Shown piece after piece: positions 40,813 to 48,600 of a stretch of DNA of 64,000 nt. The notes under the pieces are model-generated. The model saw nothing but the letters and a program-made list of their open reading frames with translations. It searched no databases and was not told where the DNA came from. A program made the translations under genes and the position numbers. Numbering within the stretch: the stretch's first letter is position 1; each line of letters opens with the position of its first letter. Origin of the DNA: Candidatus Aristotella avistercoris (GTDB lineage: Bacteria; Bacillota; Clostridia; Oscillospirales; Ruminococcaceae); NCBI GenBank assembly GCA_904397835.1, contig CAJFOV010000056.1, positions 22,026-86,025 of the forward strand, written 5' to 3'.

Positions 40813-43014
40813 ATGGGTAAATATATTGGGAAAAAAATTGATGGCCGCTATGAGATTTTGGAGCTCATCGGCGTAGGTGGTATGGCCAATGTCTACCGGG
40901 CCCGGGATGTGGTGGAAAACCGCATGGTGGCGGTAAAGATCCTGCGGGAGGAGTTTTTGGAGAACGAGGAGTTCCTGCGCCGCTTCCGCAACGAGTCCAA
41001 GGCCATCGCCCTGCTTAACCACCCCAACATTGTCAAGGTCTACGATGTGAGCTTTTCTGAAAAGCTCCCGGCCATTGTCATGGAGTACATCGACGGCGTC
41101 ACCCTCAAGGACTACATCGACCAGCAGCACGTGCTCACCTGGAAGGAGGCCGTGCACTTCACGGTGCAGATCCTGCGGGCTCTGCAGCACGCCCACGACC
41201 GGGGTGTGGTCCACCGGGACATCAAGCCCCAGAATATCATGCTTCTGTCTGACGGGACCATCAAGGTCATGGATTTTGGCATTGCCCGCATGTCCCGCAG
41301 TGAGCAGCGCACCCTGACCCAGAGCGCCATTGGCTCCGTCCACTACATCAGCCCAGAGCAGGCCTGTGGTGGGGACACCGATGAAAAGACGGACATCTAC
41401 TCCGTGGGCATCATGCTCTTTGAGATGCTCACCGGCCGGCTGCCCTTTGAGGCGGATTCCCCCGTCTCTGTGGCCCTCAAACAGATCCAGTCCCAGCCGC
41501 TGCTTCCCCGGGAGATCAACCCGGAGATCCCGGAGGCCCTGGAGGAGATCACCATGCGGGCCATGCAGAAGGATCCCGCCAAGCGCTATCAGTCCGCCGC
41601 AGAGATGCTCCAGGACATCGATGAGTTTAAAAAGAACCCCTCCATCCACTTTGCCTACCAATATCTGGCGGAGCCTCAGGAGGAGGAACAGAAGCGGTAT
41701 ACCAGCATCATTGACAAGATGAACCACCGCTTCCAGGATAAAAAGGGCGGCGAGGCCGTGGCGGAAAAGGCCCCCCTGATTCCCGTTATGACCGGCGTGC
41801 TGGTGGCGGCGGTGCTGGCTACCATCCTGTTTGTGGTGAGCATCATCACCATCATCAAGCCCTTCTCCAGCACCCAGGACCTGCCGGCCCCGGAGCTGGT
41901 GGGCCAGTTTTACACTGACATCCAGAACAACTCGGAGATCATGGACCAGTTCAACATCAAGGTGGAGTCCACCGAGTACAACGAGGAGTATGAGGAGGGC
42001 AAGATTTTCTACCAGAACCCATCCCCTGGCTCCAAGGTCAAGGAGGGCTCGGTGATCCGTATCCGGGTGAGCAAAGGCCCCTCAGAGACCGCGGTGATGC
42101 CGGATCTGGCCGGTGAGGAGTACAGCGTGGCCAGACAGGCCCTGGAGGATATGGGCTGCACCGTGCGGGAGGAGACCATGAACAGCAACACCGTTGCCAA
42201 GGGCTATGTCATCCGCACCAACCCCGAGGAGGGCGAGGCCATTCCGGAGGATAAGATTGTCACCATCATTGTCAGCGCAGGGCCTGTGGTCACTACTGCA
42301 ACAATGCCGGAGTTAAAAGGCTTCTCGATTGAGGAGGCCACCGAGATCCTACGGAATATGGGCCTACTGGTTCAAACGGAGGTGGTGCAGAGCGAGGAGG
42401 CACAGGGTACAGTCATTGGTCAAAGCATTGCTTATGGCTCTCGTGTTACCGCTGGCAATACTGTTATTTTGACTGTCTCCGACGGCAGTGGTGCGGAAAA
42501 AACATTCACCGGTCAAATCGAGCACATTGAGCGGTATGCCTCCATGAATTCCACCGATGTTAGAATCAGCAAGGATAGCGACGCCTTCAATGTATCAGCA
42601 ACGGTGGACAATTCCAACGGAGAGAACATCAAGGTTGATTTGACAATGACCGCTCCGTCTTCAGAGACCGGTACCTATACCTTCCGGGTCTATACAAGTG
42701 AGAATCAGTTGATCGCCACTTGTACGATCAATTTTAGCAACGGAAACTTTACGGTTGACCCGGCGGAAACATCCGACGAGCAGACGGTCACCTTCCGTCT
42801 GGATCTGTCCCAGTATGTCCAGGAGGGCTCTACGGCCTATGTGCGCTGGAACGGTCAGAACACAGGTATCAATCTGACCGATCCCAGCCGTGCGACCTTC
42901 ACCCTAACTGGCTCCGGTCAGCAGACAGTGGAGATCTATATTGACAACCAGCGCAGGGGCTCCTGCACGGTGGACTTTGACAGTGGTCGAGTGAGCAACG
43001 TCAGTATTCAGTAG
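40813..43014 (+). CDS. prkC: PASTA-domain serine/threonine protein kinase (PrkC/StkP), 733 aa
   Basis: The cytoplasmic kinase domain (1-270) has IGVGGMANVYRARD, the ATP lysine in VAVKIL, the catalytic loop VVHRDIKPQNIML and DFGIARMS. A basic/acidic juxtamembrane stretch leads to one membrane helix (about 323-345). Outside are three PASTA repeats (about 356-420, 424-488, 492-555), which bind muropeptides, then a C-terminal beta-rich domain of ~170 residues that is not PASTA. GGGAGG (40801-40806) favours ATG 40813 over ATG 40807. The sequence from about 42300 is richer in A+T than the rest of the gene. Confidence 0.94.
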   Translation: MGKYIGKKIDGRYEILELIGVGGMANVYRARDVVENRMVAVKILREEFLENEEFLRRFRNESKAIALLNHPNIVKVYDVSFSEKLPAIVMEYIDGVTLKDYIDQQHVLTWKEAVHFTVQILRALQHAHDRGVVHRDIKPQNIMLLSDGTIKVMDFGIARMSRSEQRTLTQSAIGSVHYISPEQACGGDTDEKTDIYSVGIMLFEMLTGRLPFEADSPVSVALKQIQSQPLLPREINPEIPEALEEITMRAMQKDPAKRYQSAAEMLQDIDEFKKNPSIHFAYQYLAEPQEEEQKRYTSIIDKMNHRFQDKKGGEAVAEKAPLIPVMTGVLVAAVLATILFVVSIITIIKPFSSTQDLPAPELVGQFYTDIQNNSEIMDQFNIKVESTEYNEEYEEGKIFYQNPSPGSKVKEGSVIRIRVSKGPSETAVMPDLAGEEYSVARQALEDMGCTVREETMNSNTVAKGYVIRTNPEEGEAIPEDKIVTIIVSAGPVVTTATMPELKGFSIEEATEILRNMGLLVQTEVVQSEEAQGTVIGQSIAYGSRVTAGNTVILTVSDGSGAEKTFTGQIEHIERYASMNSTDVRISKDSDAFNVSATVDNSNGENIKVDLTMTAPSSETGTYTFRVYTSENQLIATCTINFSNGNFTVDPAETSDEQTVTFRLDLSQYVQEGSTAYVRWNGQNTGINLTDPSRATFTLTGSGQQTVEIYIDNQRRGSCTVDFDSGRVSNVSIQ

Positions 43015-43130
43015 GTGGGCCTGTGCCCTCTGCGCCAATTCAAACAAAAAATCAACAAGGAGGCCCCGCCCCTGGAATGGCCAGAGGAGGCGGCCTCCTT
43101 GCCGCATTCGAAAGGTGGGAACAGCAGACG

Positions 43131-44009
43131 ATGCAGCAACAAGGCCTGATCCGCAAGGCCACCGGCGGTTTTTACTATGTCCAGACACCCCAGGAGGAGT
43201 TGGAGTGCCGTGCCAGAGGCCTATTTCGCAAGGAGAAAATCTCCCCCTGTGTGGGGGACCGGGTGACAGTGGAGCCCACGGAACCGGGCAAGGGCTATGT
43301 GGTAGACATTGCACCCCGCAAAAATGTTCTGGTGCGCCCACCCCTGGCCAATCTGGATCAACTGTTTCTGGTCACCTCTGTGGCGGACCCGTCCCCCAAC
43401 CTGTTGGTGTTGGATAAGATGATCGCCATTGCGCTCCACAAGGAGATCCAGCCCATCTTGGTGGTGACCAAGTGCGACCTGGGTGCGCCGGACACTCTCA
43501 ACCGAATCTACCAACTGGCGGGGATCCCCGTCTACAATGTGAACAACCAGACCGGGGAGGGGGCCCAGGCCCTGATTCCCCTGTTTGCGGGCAAGATCAG
43601 CGCCTTCTCCGGCAACACTGGCGTGGGTAAATCCAGCCTGCTCAATGTCCTTTCCCCCTCATTGCAGATCAAAACCGGCGAGACCAGCCAGAAGTTGGGC
43701 CGGGGCCGGCATACCACTCGCCATGTGGAGCTGTTCCAGCTGTTTGATGGGTATGTGGCGGACACCCCTGGTTTTTCTGCCGTGGAGCTGGAGCGGTACG
43801 AGGTCATTCTCAAGGATCAGCTCCAATACTGCTTCCCGGAATTTGCTCCCTACTTGGGGGAGTGCCGCTTTACCGGCTGCTCCCACACCTGCGAAAAGGG
43901 CTGCACCGTCCTCCAGGCCCTGGCGGAGGGGAAAATTGCCCCCTCCCGCCATGAGAGCTACTGCACCATGTATGAGACGGCCAAACAGATCAAGGAGTGG
44001 GAGCTATGA
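43131..44009 (+). CDS. rsgA: Ribosome small-subunit-dependent GTPase RsgA, 292 aa
   Basis: A circularly permuted GTPase that matures the 30S subunit. An N-terminal OB fold (GLIRKATGGFYYVQT) precedes G4 VVTKCD, G1 FSGNTGVGKSSLLN, G3 VADTPGFSAV and the C-terminal zinc motif CRFTGCSHTCEKGC. ATG 43131 was chosen for family length, with AAAGGTGGG upstream; the frame is open back to 43023. An inverted repeat AAGGAGGCC / GGCCTCCTT (43057-43100) lies just upstream. Confidence 0.93.
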   Translation: MQQQGLIRKATGGFYYVQTPQEELECRARGLFRKEKISPCVGDRVTVEPTEPGKGYVVDIAPRKNVLVRPPLANLDQLFLVTSVADPSPNLLVLDKMIAIALHKEIQPILVVTKCDLGAPDTLNRIYQLAGIPVYNVNNQTGEGAQALIPLFAGKISAFSGNTGVGKSSLLNVLSPSLQIKTGETSQKLGRGRHTTRHVELFQLFDGYVADTPGFSAVELERYEVILKDQLQYCFPEFAPYLGECRFTGCSHTCEKGCTVLQALAEGKIAPSRHESYCTMYETAKQIKEWEL

Positions 44010-44650
44010 TGAAACTTCTCGCCAACAAACGGTGTCTCATTGTGGGGGCGGCCCCCTTGGAGGACATGGGATGGCTCAAGGCCCTGGCGGACCGCCACGA
44101 CTTTTGCATCGGCGCCGATGGAGGATGCCGCCACCTTCTGCGTGCCGGCCGGAGCCCCGACCTTGCCATAGGGGACTTTGATTCTGGCACGGTGCCCTCT
44201 GGGGTGCCGGTGTACACCTACCCGGTGGAGAAGGATGACACGGACGCCATGTTGGCGGTCAAGTGGGCCCTGGAGCAGGGCTACCGCTCCTTTACCCTGG
44301 CCGGAATGGTGGGGGGAAGGCTGGACCACACGGTGGCGGCCCTCCAAACCCTCTATTACCTCTTCTGCCACGGGGCGTCTGGCACCCTCCAGGCCCCGGA
44401 CCAGTGGGGGACCTTTCTGCTGGGGGGTGGATCCTTGGAACTGCCGCGGCAGGAGGGGTGTACCCTCTCTGTCTTTGCCTATTCGGAGCAGGTTCGGGGC
44501 CTGACCCTGCAGGGGGTGCAATATCCTCTGGAGCAGGGGGAACTGACCAACACCTTCCCACTGGGGGTGAGCAACCACTTTGCTGCTCCAACGGCCCGCA
44601 TCTCTCTGGCAGAGGGGGCGCTGCTGATATTGGTCTGTCAGGAATATTAA
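44006..44650 (+). CDS. thiN: Thiamine pyrophosphokinase, 214 aa
   Basis: Makes thiamine diphosphate from thiamine and ATP. Motifs: CIGADGGCRHLLRAGRSPDL, AIGDFDSG and EKDDTDAMLAVKWAL in the catalytic domain, and LEQGELTNTFPLGVSNHF in the thiamine-binding C-terminal domain. ATG 44006 overlaps the rsgA stop. It ends the long gene run that began at yicC. In Bacillus an rpe gene normally separates rsgA and thiN; it is absent here. Confidence 0.93.
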   Translation: MMKLLANKRCLIVGAAPLEDMGWLKALADRHDFCIGADGGCRHLLRAGRSPDLAIGDFDSGTVPSGVPVYTYPVEKDDTDAMLAVKWALEQGYRSFTLAGMVGGRLDHTVAALQTLYYLFCHGASGTLQAPDQWGTFLLGGGSLELPRQEGCTLSVFAYSEQVRGLTLQGVQYPLEQGELTNTFPLGVSNHFAAPTARISLAEGALLILVCQEY

Positions 44651-44681
44651 AATAGGATAAAATTAGATATATTATCCTATT
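44651..44681. repeat. AT-rich inverted repeat after thiN
   Basis: AATAGGATAA (44651-44660) and TTATCCTATT (44672-44681) form a perfect 10-bp stem with an 11-base loop. It may terminate the thiN transcript or lie in the promoter of the RNA that follows (TATATT/TATTAT hexamers fall within it). Confidence 0.5.
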
Positions 44682-44688
44682 TGTATTG

Positions 44689-44982
44689 AAATTTGCCGTC
44701 AGGCCATGCCAATGGCCGCTGTAGGATGCTTTGGGTTGCGGGAAGACCCACTGTTATCAGAGTAACCGATGGGGCACCCACAGGAGGGGCGTAACGAAAC
44801 CGTCCACCGTATGGACGGATGATTCTTGGAGATGATGCTGCCCCTCTATCCCTTGTCGCTCAAGGAAATGAGAAGAGGCTGGCGAGCGTCCCACCTCCTT
44901 TTGAGATACCAGCGAGGGAAGTGCCACCTATTGACTTCGCACAGGCAAATTTGCCCGGTCGTATCGCCGGGCCCCTCTTTTG
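44689..44982 (+). ncRNA. Structured non-coding RNA of unassigned family (~290 nt with terminator)
   Basis: AAATTTGCC (44689-44697) pairs perfectly with GGCAAATTT (44944-44952), closing a ~265-nt domain. Inside are clear hairpins: GGCCAT/ATGGCC, GTTA/TAAC, GAGGGGC paired with GCCCCTC around a CCGTCC/GGACGG hairpin, and CCTTG/CAAGG. A terminator stem GCCCGG/CCGGGC and CTCTTTT follow. There is no credible ORF with a ribosome site. Location and size allow a 6S-like RNA or another clostridial RNA such as raiA; I could not match RNase P, tmRNA or SRP landmarks. That it is a structured RNA is well supported; the family is not. Confidence 0.65.
44953..44981 (+). terminator. Terminator of the structured RNA
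   Basis: GCCCGG (44953-44958) pairs with CCGGGC (44967-44972), followed by CCCTCTTTT. Confidence 0.75.
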
Positions 44983-45135
44983 ATCGGGGTTCTCCCGTGT
45001 CATATTTTCGCTGTTGACAGGTAGAGACTGCTAAAATCGTTCCCTAAAATAAACCAATTGGATTATTATTGATGCTGATGACAATTTGTATTGGATGAGA
45101 TGCCATAAGGCCTGGCTGGAGAGGAGGAAGAATCT
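44983..45135. other. Intergenic leader of the pseudouridine synthase gene
   Basis: AT-rich, with a TTGACA at 45014-45019 but no correctly spaced -10. No gene seen. Confidence 0.3.
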
Positions 45136-46065
45136 GTGAGGGTGTACCGCTATCCCATCCATCGGGAGGATCAGGGCCGCATGATCAAGGAGTTCCTGCG
45201 GCAGCGGGGATACTCCACCCGCGCCATGGCCCGGTTAAAAAAGGAGGCGGATGGGATCCTTCTCAATGGGACCCACGCCCGAACTGTGGACCTGCTCCAG
45301 GAGGGGGATCTGCTGTGTATCACCTTCCGGGAGGATGCCCCGCCTGTCATCCCCGGCGGGGAGATGGTCCCCATCCTCTATGAGGACGGGGACCTGCTGG
45401 TCTTTGACAAGCCCAGCGGCATGGCGATTCACCCCTGCCGGGCCTGGCAGGGACGAACATTGGCCCACGTCTTTGCCGCCCACATGGCGCAGCAGGGGGA
45501 GGCCTGCGCCTTCCGAGCGCTGAATCGCCTGGATCGGGATACCACCGGCACGGTGCTGGTGGCAAAAAATCAGTATGTGGCTGGGGTGCTCGCAGGGAAC
45601 TTTCAGAAGGAGTATGTGGGGGTGGTCCAGGGAATTCTGGAGCCGGACCAGGGCACGGTGGACGCCCCCATCGCCCGGGAGGCGCCGGACCGTATGAAGC
45701 GCACTGTCTCCCCAGAGGGCCAGCCGTCCGTCACCCACTATCGGGTGTTGGAGCGGGGAACAGATTGTACCCTGGTGGTCTTCCATCTGGAGACCGGCCG
45801 CACCCACCAGATCCGGGTCCACATGGCCCACCTGGGACACCCTCTGGCGGGGGATCCTCTCTACGGCGGGGACCGGTCCCTGCTGGAGCGCCAGGCCCTG
45901 CACTGCCGGTGGGTCCGGTTCCAGCACCCCGTCACCGGCCAGCTTCTCCAGGTGTGCTCCCCGCTGCCCCGGGATATCCTCGTCCTCTTTCCCAGGGGTT
46001 CCCAGTTGCTGGAGGCCTACGAACACCAGCTGGCAGGTGAGGAAATGGCTCAGTTAAAGGGCTGA
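45136..46065 (+). CDS. RluA-family RNA pseudouridine synthase, 309 aa
   Basis: An S4-like N-terminal region (REDQGRMIKEFLRQRGYSTR, TVDLLQEGDLLCITF) precedes the catalytic domain with the Asp of ALNRLDRDTTGTVLVAKN, KEYVGVVQGIL and TGRTHQIRVHMAHLGHPLAG. The enzyme isomerises uridines in rRNA or tRNA; RluA, RluC and RluD types cannot be separated here. The start is GTG 45136 after GAGAGGAGGAAG. Confidence 0.9.
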   Translation: MRVYRYPIHREDQGRMIKEFLRQRGYSTRAMARLKKEADGILLNGTHARTVDLLQEGDLLCITFREDAPPVIPGGEMVPILYEDGDLLVFDKPSGMAIHPCRAWQGRTLAHVFAAHMAQQGEACAFRALNRLDRDTTGTVLVAKNQYVAGVLAGNFQKEYVGVVQGILEPDQGTVDAPIAREAPDRMKRTVSPEGQPSVTHYRVLERGTDCTLVVFHLETGRTHQIRVHMAHLGHPLAGDPLYGGDRSLLERQALHCRWVRFQHPVTGQLLQVCSPLPRDILVLFPRGSQLLEAYEHQLAGEEMAQLKG

Positions 46066-46166
46066 GGAGAGCCTGCCCCATGGGCACTGGATCGGCAATT
46101 TTAAGAAAAGTAGCGGGAGGGGCAGGTGGATCCCTCCCTTGTCACAGGAATTTGCTTCCAGACCAG

Positions 46167-46196
46167 TTGCAAATACACTGGAAACAAGGGTATAAT
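46167..46196 (+). promoter_or_regulatory. Promoter of comM
   Basis: TTGCAA (46167-46172), 18-nt spacer, consensus TATAAT (46191-46196). Confidence 0.7.
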
Positions 46197-46228
46197 GGTA
46201 CCGGATCTTACAGAAAGGGGGAACGGCC

Positions 46229-47761
46229 GTGTTTGTATCATTGCGCAGCATGGGCCTATTGGGGGTAGATGCCTTCCCTGTGTCGGTGGAAGTGGATCTC
46301 TCACGGGGGCTGCCCGCCTTTGACATTGTGGGCCTGCCGGATATTGCCATCAAGGAGGCCCGAGATCGGGTCCGCTCGGCCATCAAGAACTGCGGCTTCA
46401 CCTTCCCCCAACAGAAGATTGTGGTCAACCTGGCTCCGGCGGACGTGCGCAAGGTGGGGCCCCTCTATGACCTGCCCATTCTGTTGGGCCTGCTGCTTTC
46501 CAGTGGGCAGTGCGATTTTTCTCCCCTGGGCCGGGCTTTTGTGGGAGAGTTGTCCCTCTCTGGGGAGGTGCGTCCGGTCAACGGCGTGCTCTCCATGGCG
46601 CTGCTCGCCAGGGAGCGGGGGGCGCGGGAGTTCTACGTCCCCGCCGCCAACGCCCGGGAGGCGGCAGTGGTGGAGGGGCTGTCGGTCTATCCCGTCACCC
46701 ACGTGACCCAGCTGCTGGATCATCTGACCGGCAAAAAGGCCCTTGCGCCCCAGGCGGCCACCCCCTTCTCCCAGGAGGAGGAAGTGGACTTTGCCGTGGA
46801 CTTTTTGGAGGTCAAGGGCCAGTTTGAGGCCAAGCGAGCTCTGGAAGTGGCCGCTGCAGGCTCCCACAACCTGCTGATGGTGGGTTTCCCTGGCACAGGC
46901 AAGAGCATGCTGGCAAAACGCCTGCCCACCATTCTGCCGCCCATGACCTTTGAAGAGGCGGTGGAGACCACCAAAATCTATTCAGCGGCGGGGCTCCTTC
47001 CTCCGGGGGAGGCCCTGGTCACCCACAGGCCCTTCCGGTCCCCCCACCACACTGTCTCTCCGGCGGGCCTCACAGGGGGAGGGTCCAACCCGCGGCCGGG
47101 GGAAATCTCCCTGGCCAACCATGGGGTGCTGTTTTTGGATGAGCTGCCCGAGTTCCCCCGCAACACCATGGAGGTGCTGCGCCAGCCCCTGGAGGACGGG
47201 CGGGTCTGTATCTCCCGGGCATCGGCACGGGTGACCTATCCCAGCCAAGTGATGCTGGTCTGCGCCATGAACCCCTGCCCCTGTGGGTATCACAACCACC
47301 CCACCAAGTCCTGCAGCTGTACGCCAAACCAGATCACCCGGTATCTGGGGCGGATCTCTGGCCCTCTGCTGGATCGGATTGACATCCATGTGGAGCTCTC
47401 TCCCGTGGAATTTCGGGATCTGGCCTCCAACCTGCCCCAGGAGGGCAGCGCACAGATCCGGCAACGGGTCTGCCGGGCCAGGGCTGTCCAGCAGGAGCGC
47501 TACCGGGGTACCGGGATCACCTGCAACGCCCAACTGACCCCCGCCCTGCTCCAGACCCACTGCGTGCTGCAGCCAGAGGCCCGTACGCTGTTGCAGCGGG
47601 CCTTTGACGCCATGGGCCTCTCGGCCCGGGGCTATGACCGGATCCTCAAAGTGGCCCGCACCATTGCAGATTTGGATGGGAGTGAAACTGTGAGCCGTTC
47701 CCACGTGGCGGAGGCCCTGCAGTACCGCTCCCTGGACCGGAAATATTGGGGCCAGGACTAG
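46229..47761 (+). CDS. comM: ComM/YifB family Mg-chelatase-like AAA ATPase, 510 aa
   Basis: The N-terminal ChlI-like domain (GLLGVDAFPVSVEVDLSRGL, FDIVGLPDIAIKEARDRVR) precedes the AAA domain with Walker A VGFPGTGKSMLAKRL, Walker B VLFLDELPEF and CAMNPCPCGYHNHPTKSCSC (zinc-binding). The C-terminal helical Mg_chelatase_C domain ends at the stop. ComM is a branch-migration helicase aiding integration of transformed DNA in naturally competent species. The start is GTG 46229 with AAAGGGGGA 5 bases upstream. Confidence 0.93.
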   Translation: MFVSLRSMGLLGVDAFPVSVEVDLSRGLPAFDIVGLPDIAIKEARDRVRSAIKNCGFTFPQQKIVVNLAPADVRKVGPLYDLPILLGLLLSSGQCDFSPLGRAFVGELSLSGEVRPVNGVLSMALLARERGAREFYVPAANAREAAVVEGLSVYPVTHVTQLLDHLTGKKALAPQAATPFSQEEEVDFAVDFLEVKGQFEAKRALEVAAAGSHNLLMVGFPGTGKSMLAKRLPTILPPMTFEEAVETTKIYSAAGLLPPGEALVTHRPFRSPHHTVSPAGLTGGGSNPRPGEISLANHGVLFLDELPEFPRNTMEVLRQPLEDGRVCISRASARVTYPSQVMLVCAMNPCPCGYHNHPTKSCSCTPNQITRYLGRISGPLLDRIDIHVELSPVEFRDLASNLPQEGSAQIRQRVCRARAVQQERYRGTGITCNAQLTPALLQTHCVLQPEARTLLQRAFDAMGLSARGYDRILKVARTIADLDGSETVSRSHVAEALQYRSLDRKYWGQD

Positions 47762-47795
47762 GCCCCGAGACCCCATAGAAAGGATGAATGCAAAC

Positions 47796-48092
47796 ATGGT
47801 TACACACATCATCTGTTGGAAGCTCAAGGATCAGGCCCTGGGTCACACCAAACTGGAGAACGCCCAGGAGATGAAGCGCCGCTTGGAGGCCCTGGTCGGG
47901 GTGGTGCCCGGCCTTTTGGAGGCCCACGTGGGGATCAACTTCAATGAGAAAAATACCTATGACGTCTCCCTCTACTCCCTGCTGGAGGACCGTCAGGCCC
48001 TGGCGGTCTATCAGGACCACCCGGCCCATGTGCAAGTCAAGGAGTTTGTCCACCGGGTCATTGAGGACCGGGCCTGTGTCGATTCGGAATAG
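47796..48092 (+). CDS. Dabb (stress-responsive A/B barrel) domain protein, 98 aa
   Basis: MVTHIICWKLKDQALGHTKL, LVGVVPGLLEAHVGIN and YDVSLYSLLEDRQALAVYQ with a C-terminal HPAHVQVKEFVHRVIEDR form a complete Dabb ferredoxin-like barrel. These small dimeric proteins are widespread and mostly of unknown role. ATG 47796 is favoured because AAAGGA abuts the in-frame ATG at 47784. It follows comM by 34 bases and is closed by a strong terminator. Confidence 0.87.
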   Translation: MVTHIICWKLKDQALGHTKLENAQEMKRRLEALVGVVPGLLEAHVGINFNEKNTYDVSLYSLLEDRQALAVYQDHPAHVQVKEFVHRVIEDRACVDSE

Positions 48093-48102
48093 TTGCTTCC
48101 TG

Positions 48103-48141
48103 TGCCGCCACCGCCGCATTAATGCCGGTGGCGGCATTTTT
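48103..48141 (+). terminator. Terminator after the Dabb gene
   Basis: An 11-bp stem TGCCGCCACCG / CGGTGGCGGCA (48103-48113, 48126-48136) and TTTTT to 48141. Confidence 0.9.
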
Positions 48142-48227
48142 ATCCCCGGCATAATGTGAGGACGTAGGACAAGGCCCCAGTGGCAGGCAGAAACTTTTCA
48201 GGGGATCGGCATTGCAGACCTATTTTT

Positions 48228-48306
48228 ATGTTAGAACAACCTCACGGCGTTAGCCGATGCAAAAGCAAAGCTTTTCCATCGGACGCCTGAGAGAACGTTG
48301 AAACAT
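48228..48306. repeat. Palindromic repeat module, copy 1 (79 bp)
   Basis: Starts ATGTTAGAACAACCTC and ends with AACAT. The inner palindrome is GATGCAAAAGC / GCTTTTCCATC, within ACGGCGT / ACGCCT. The -10-like hexamer reads TAGAAC, degenerate compared with later copies. Confidence 0.85.
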
Positions 48307-48317
48307 TTCAAGGAATC

Positions 48318-48334
48318 GCCCCTTCGGGGCTTTT
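48318..48334 (+). terminator. Terminator-like hairpin between repeat copies 1 and 2
   Basis: GCCCC-TTC-GGGGC followed by TTTT. Confidence 0.7.
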
Positions 48335-48336
48335 CT

Positions 48337-48415
48337 ATGTTATAACAACCTCACGGCGTTGACCAATGCAAAAGCAGCGCTTTTGCATCGGACGCCTGAG
48401 AGAACGTTGAAACAT
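48337..48415. repeat. Palindromic repeat module, copy 2 (79 bp)
   Basis: ATGTTATAAC at the left, AACAT at the right, and the near-perfect inner palindrome AATGCAAAAGC / GCTTTTGCATC. The copy-to-copy spacing is 109 bp from copy 1. Confidence 0.9.
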
Positions 48416-48426
48416 TTTAAGGAAAT

Positions 48427-48446
48427 GGCCCTACGGGCCTATTTTT
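48427..48446 (+). terminator. Terminator-like hairpin between repeat copies 2 and 3
   Basis: GGCCC-TAC-GGGCC then TATTTTTT. The arms differ from the other copies but stay paired. Confidence 0.7.
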
Positions 48447-48447
48447 T

Positions 48448-48526
48448 ATGTTATAATAACCTCACGGCGTTGACCGATTCAAAAGCAAAGCTTTTTCATC
48501 GGACGCCTGAGAGAACATTGTAACAT
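48448..48526. repeat. Palindromic repeat module, copy 3 (79 bp)
   Basis: Left end ATGTTATAATAACCTC (extended -10 TGTTATAAT), right end TAACAT, inner palindrome GATTCAAAAGC / GCTTTTTCATC. Spacing from copy 2 is 111 bp. Confidence 0.9.
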
Positions 48527-48537
48527 TTAGAGGAATC

Positions 48538-48558
48538 GGCTCTCACGAGCCTTCTTTT
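48538..48558 (+). terminator. Terminator-like hairpin between repeat copies 3 and 4
   Basis: GGCTC-TCAC-GAGCC followed by TTCTTTT; again different arms, conserved pairing. Confidence 0.65.
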
Positions 48559-48575
48559 ATGTTATAATAGACTCA
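48559..48575. repeat. Truncated repeat module, copy 4
   Basis: Only the left end ATGTTATAATAGACTC remains, 111 bp after copy 3. Its TGTTATAAT could act as an extended -10 promoter for the membrane-protein pair that follows. Confidence 0.7.
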
Positions 48576-48600
48576 GGTTTTCCCGACCGGTGGGGAAGGT

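Noticed and set aside
43057..43100. Terminator between prkC and rsgA
   Set aside because: The AAGGAGGCC/GGCCTCCTT dyad has a T-run only on the minus strand, where no gene ends; at most it is an attenuator.
44689..44982. RNase P RNA, tmRNA, SRP RNA or cobalamin riboswitch
   Set aside because: The GAGGAAAGUCC/ACAGAAA boxes, a tRNA-like CCA end, the SRP GGAAG/AGCA tetraloop region and the B12 box were looked for and not found; the following gene is also not a cobalamin gene.
48228..48526. Integron attC sites
   Set aside because: The ends (ATGTTATAA...AACAT) do not give paired RYYYAAC and GTTRRRY core sites and no cassette genes or integrase lie between copies.
48200..48575. CRISPR array
   Set aside because: The repeats are long palindromes with 4-30-bp structured, related intervals rather than short identical repeats with unique spacers, and no cas genes are near.
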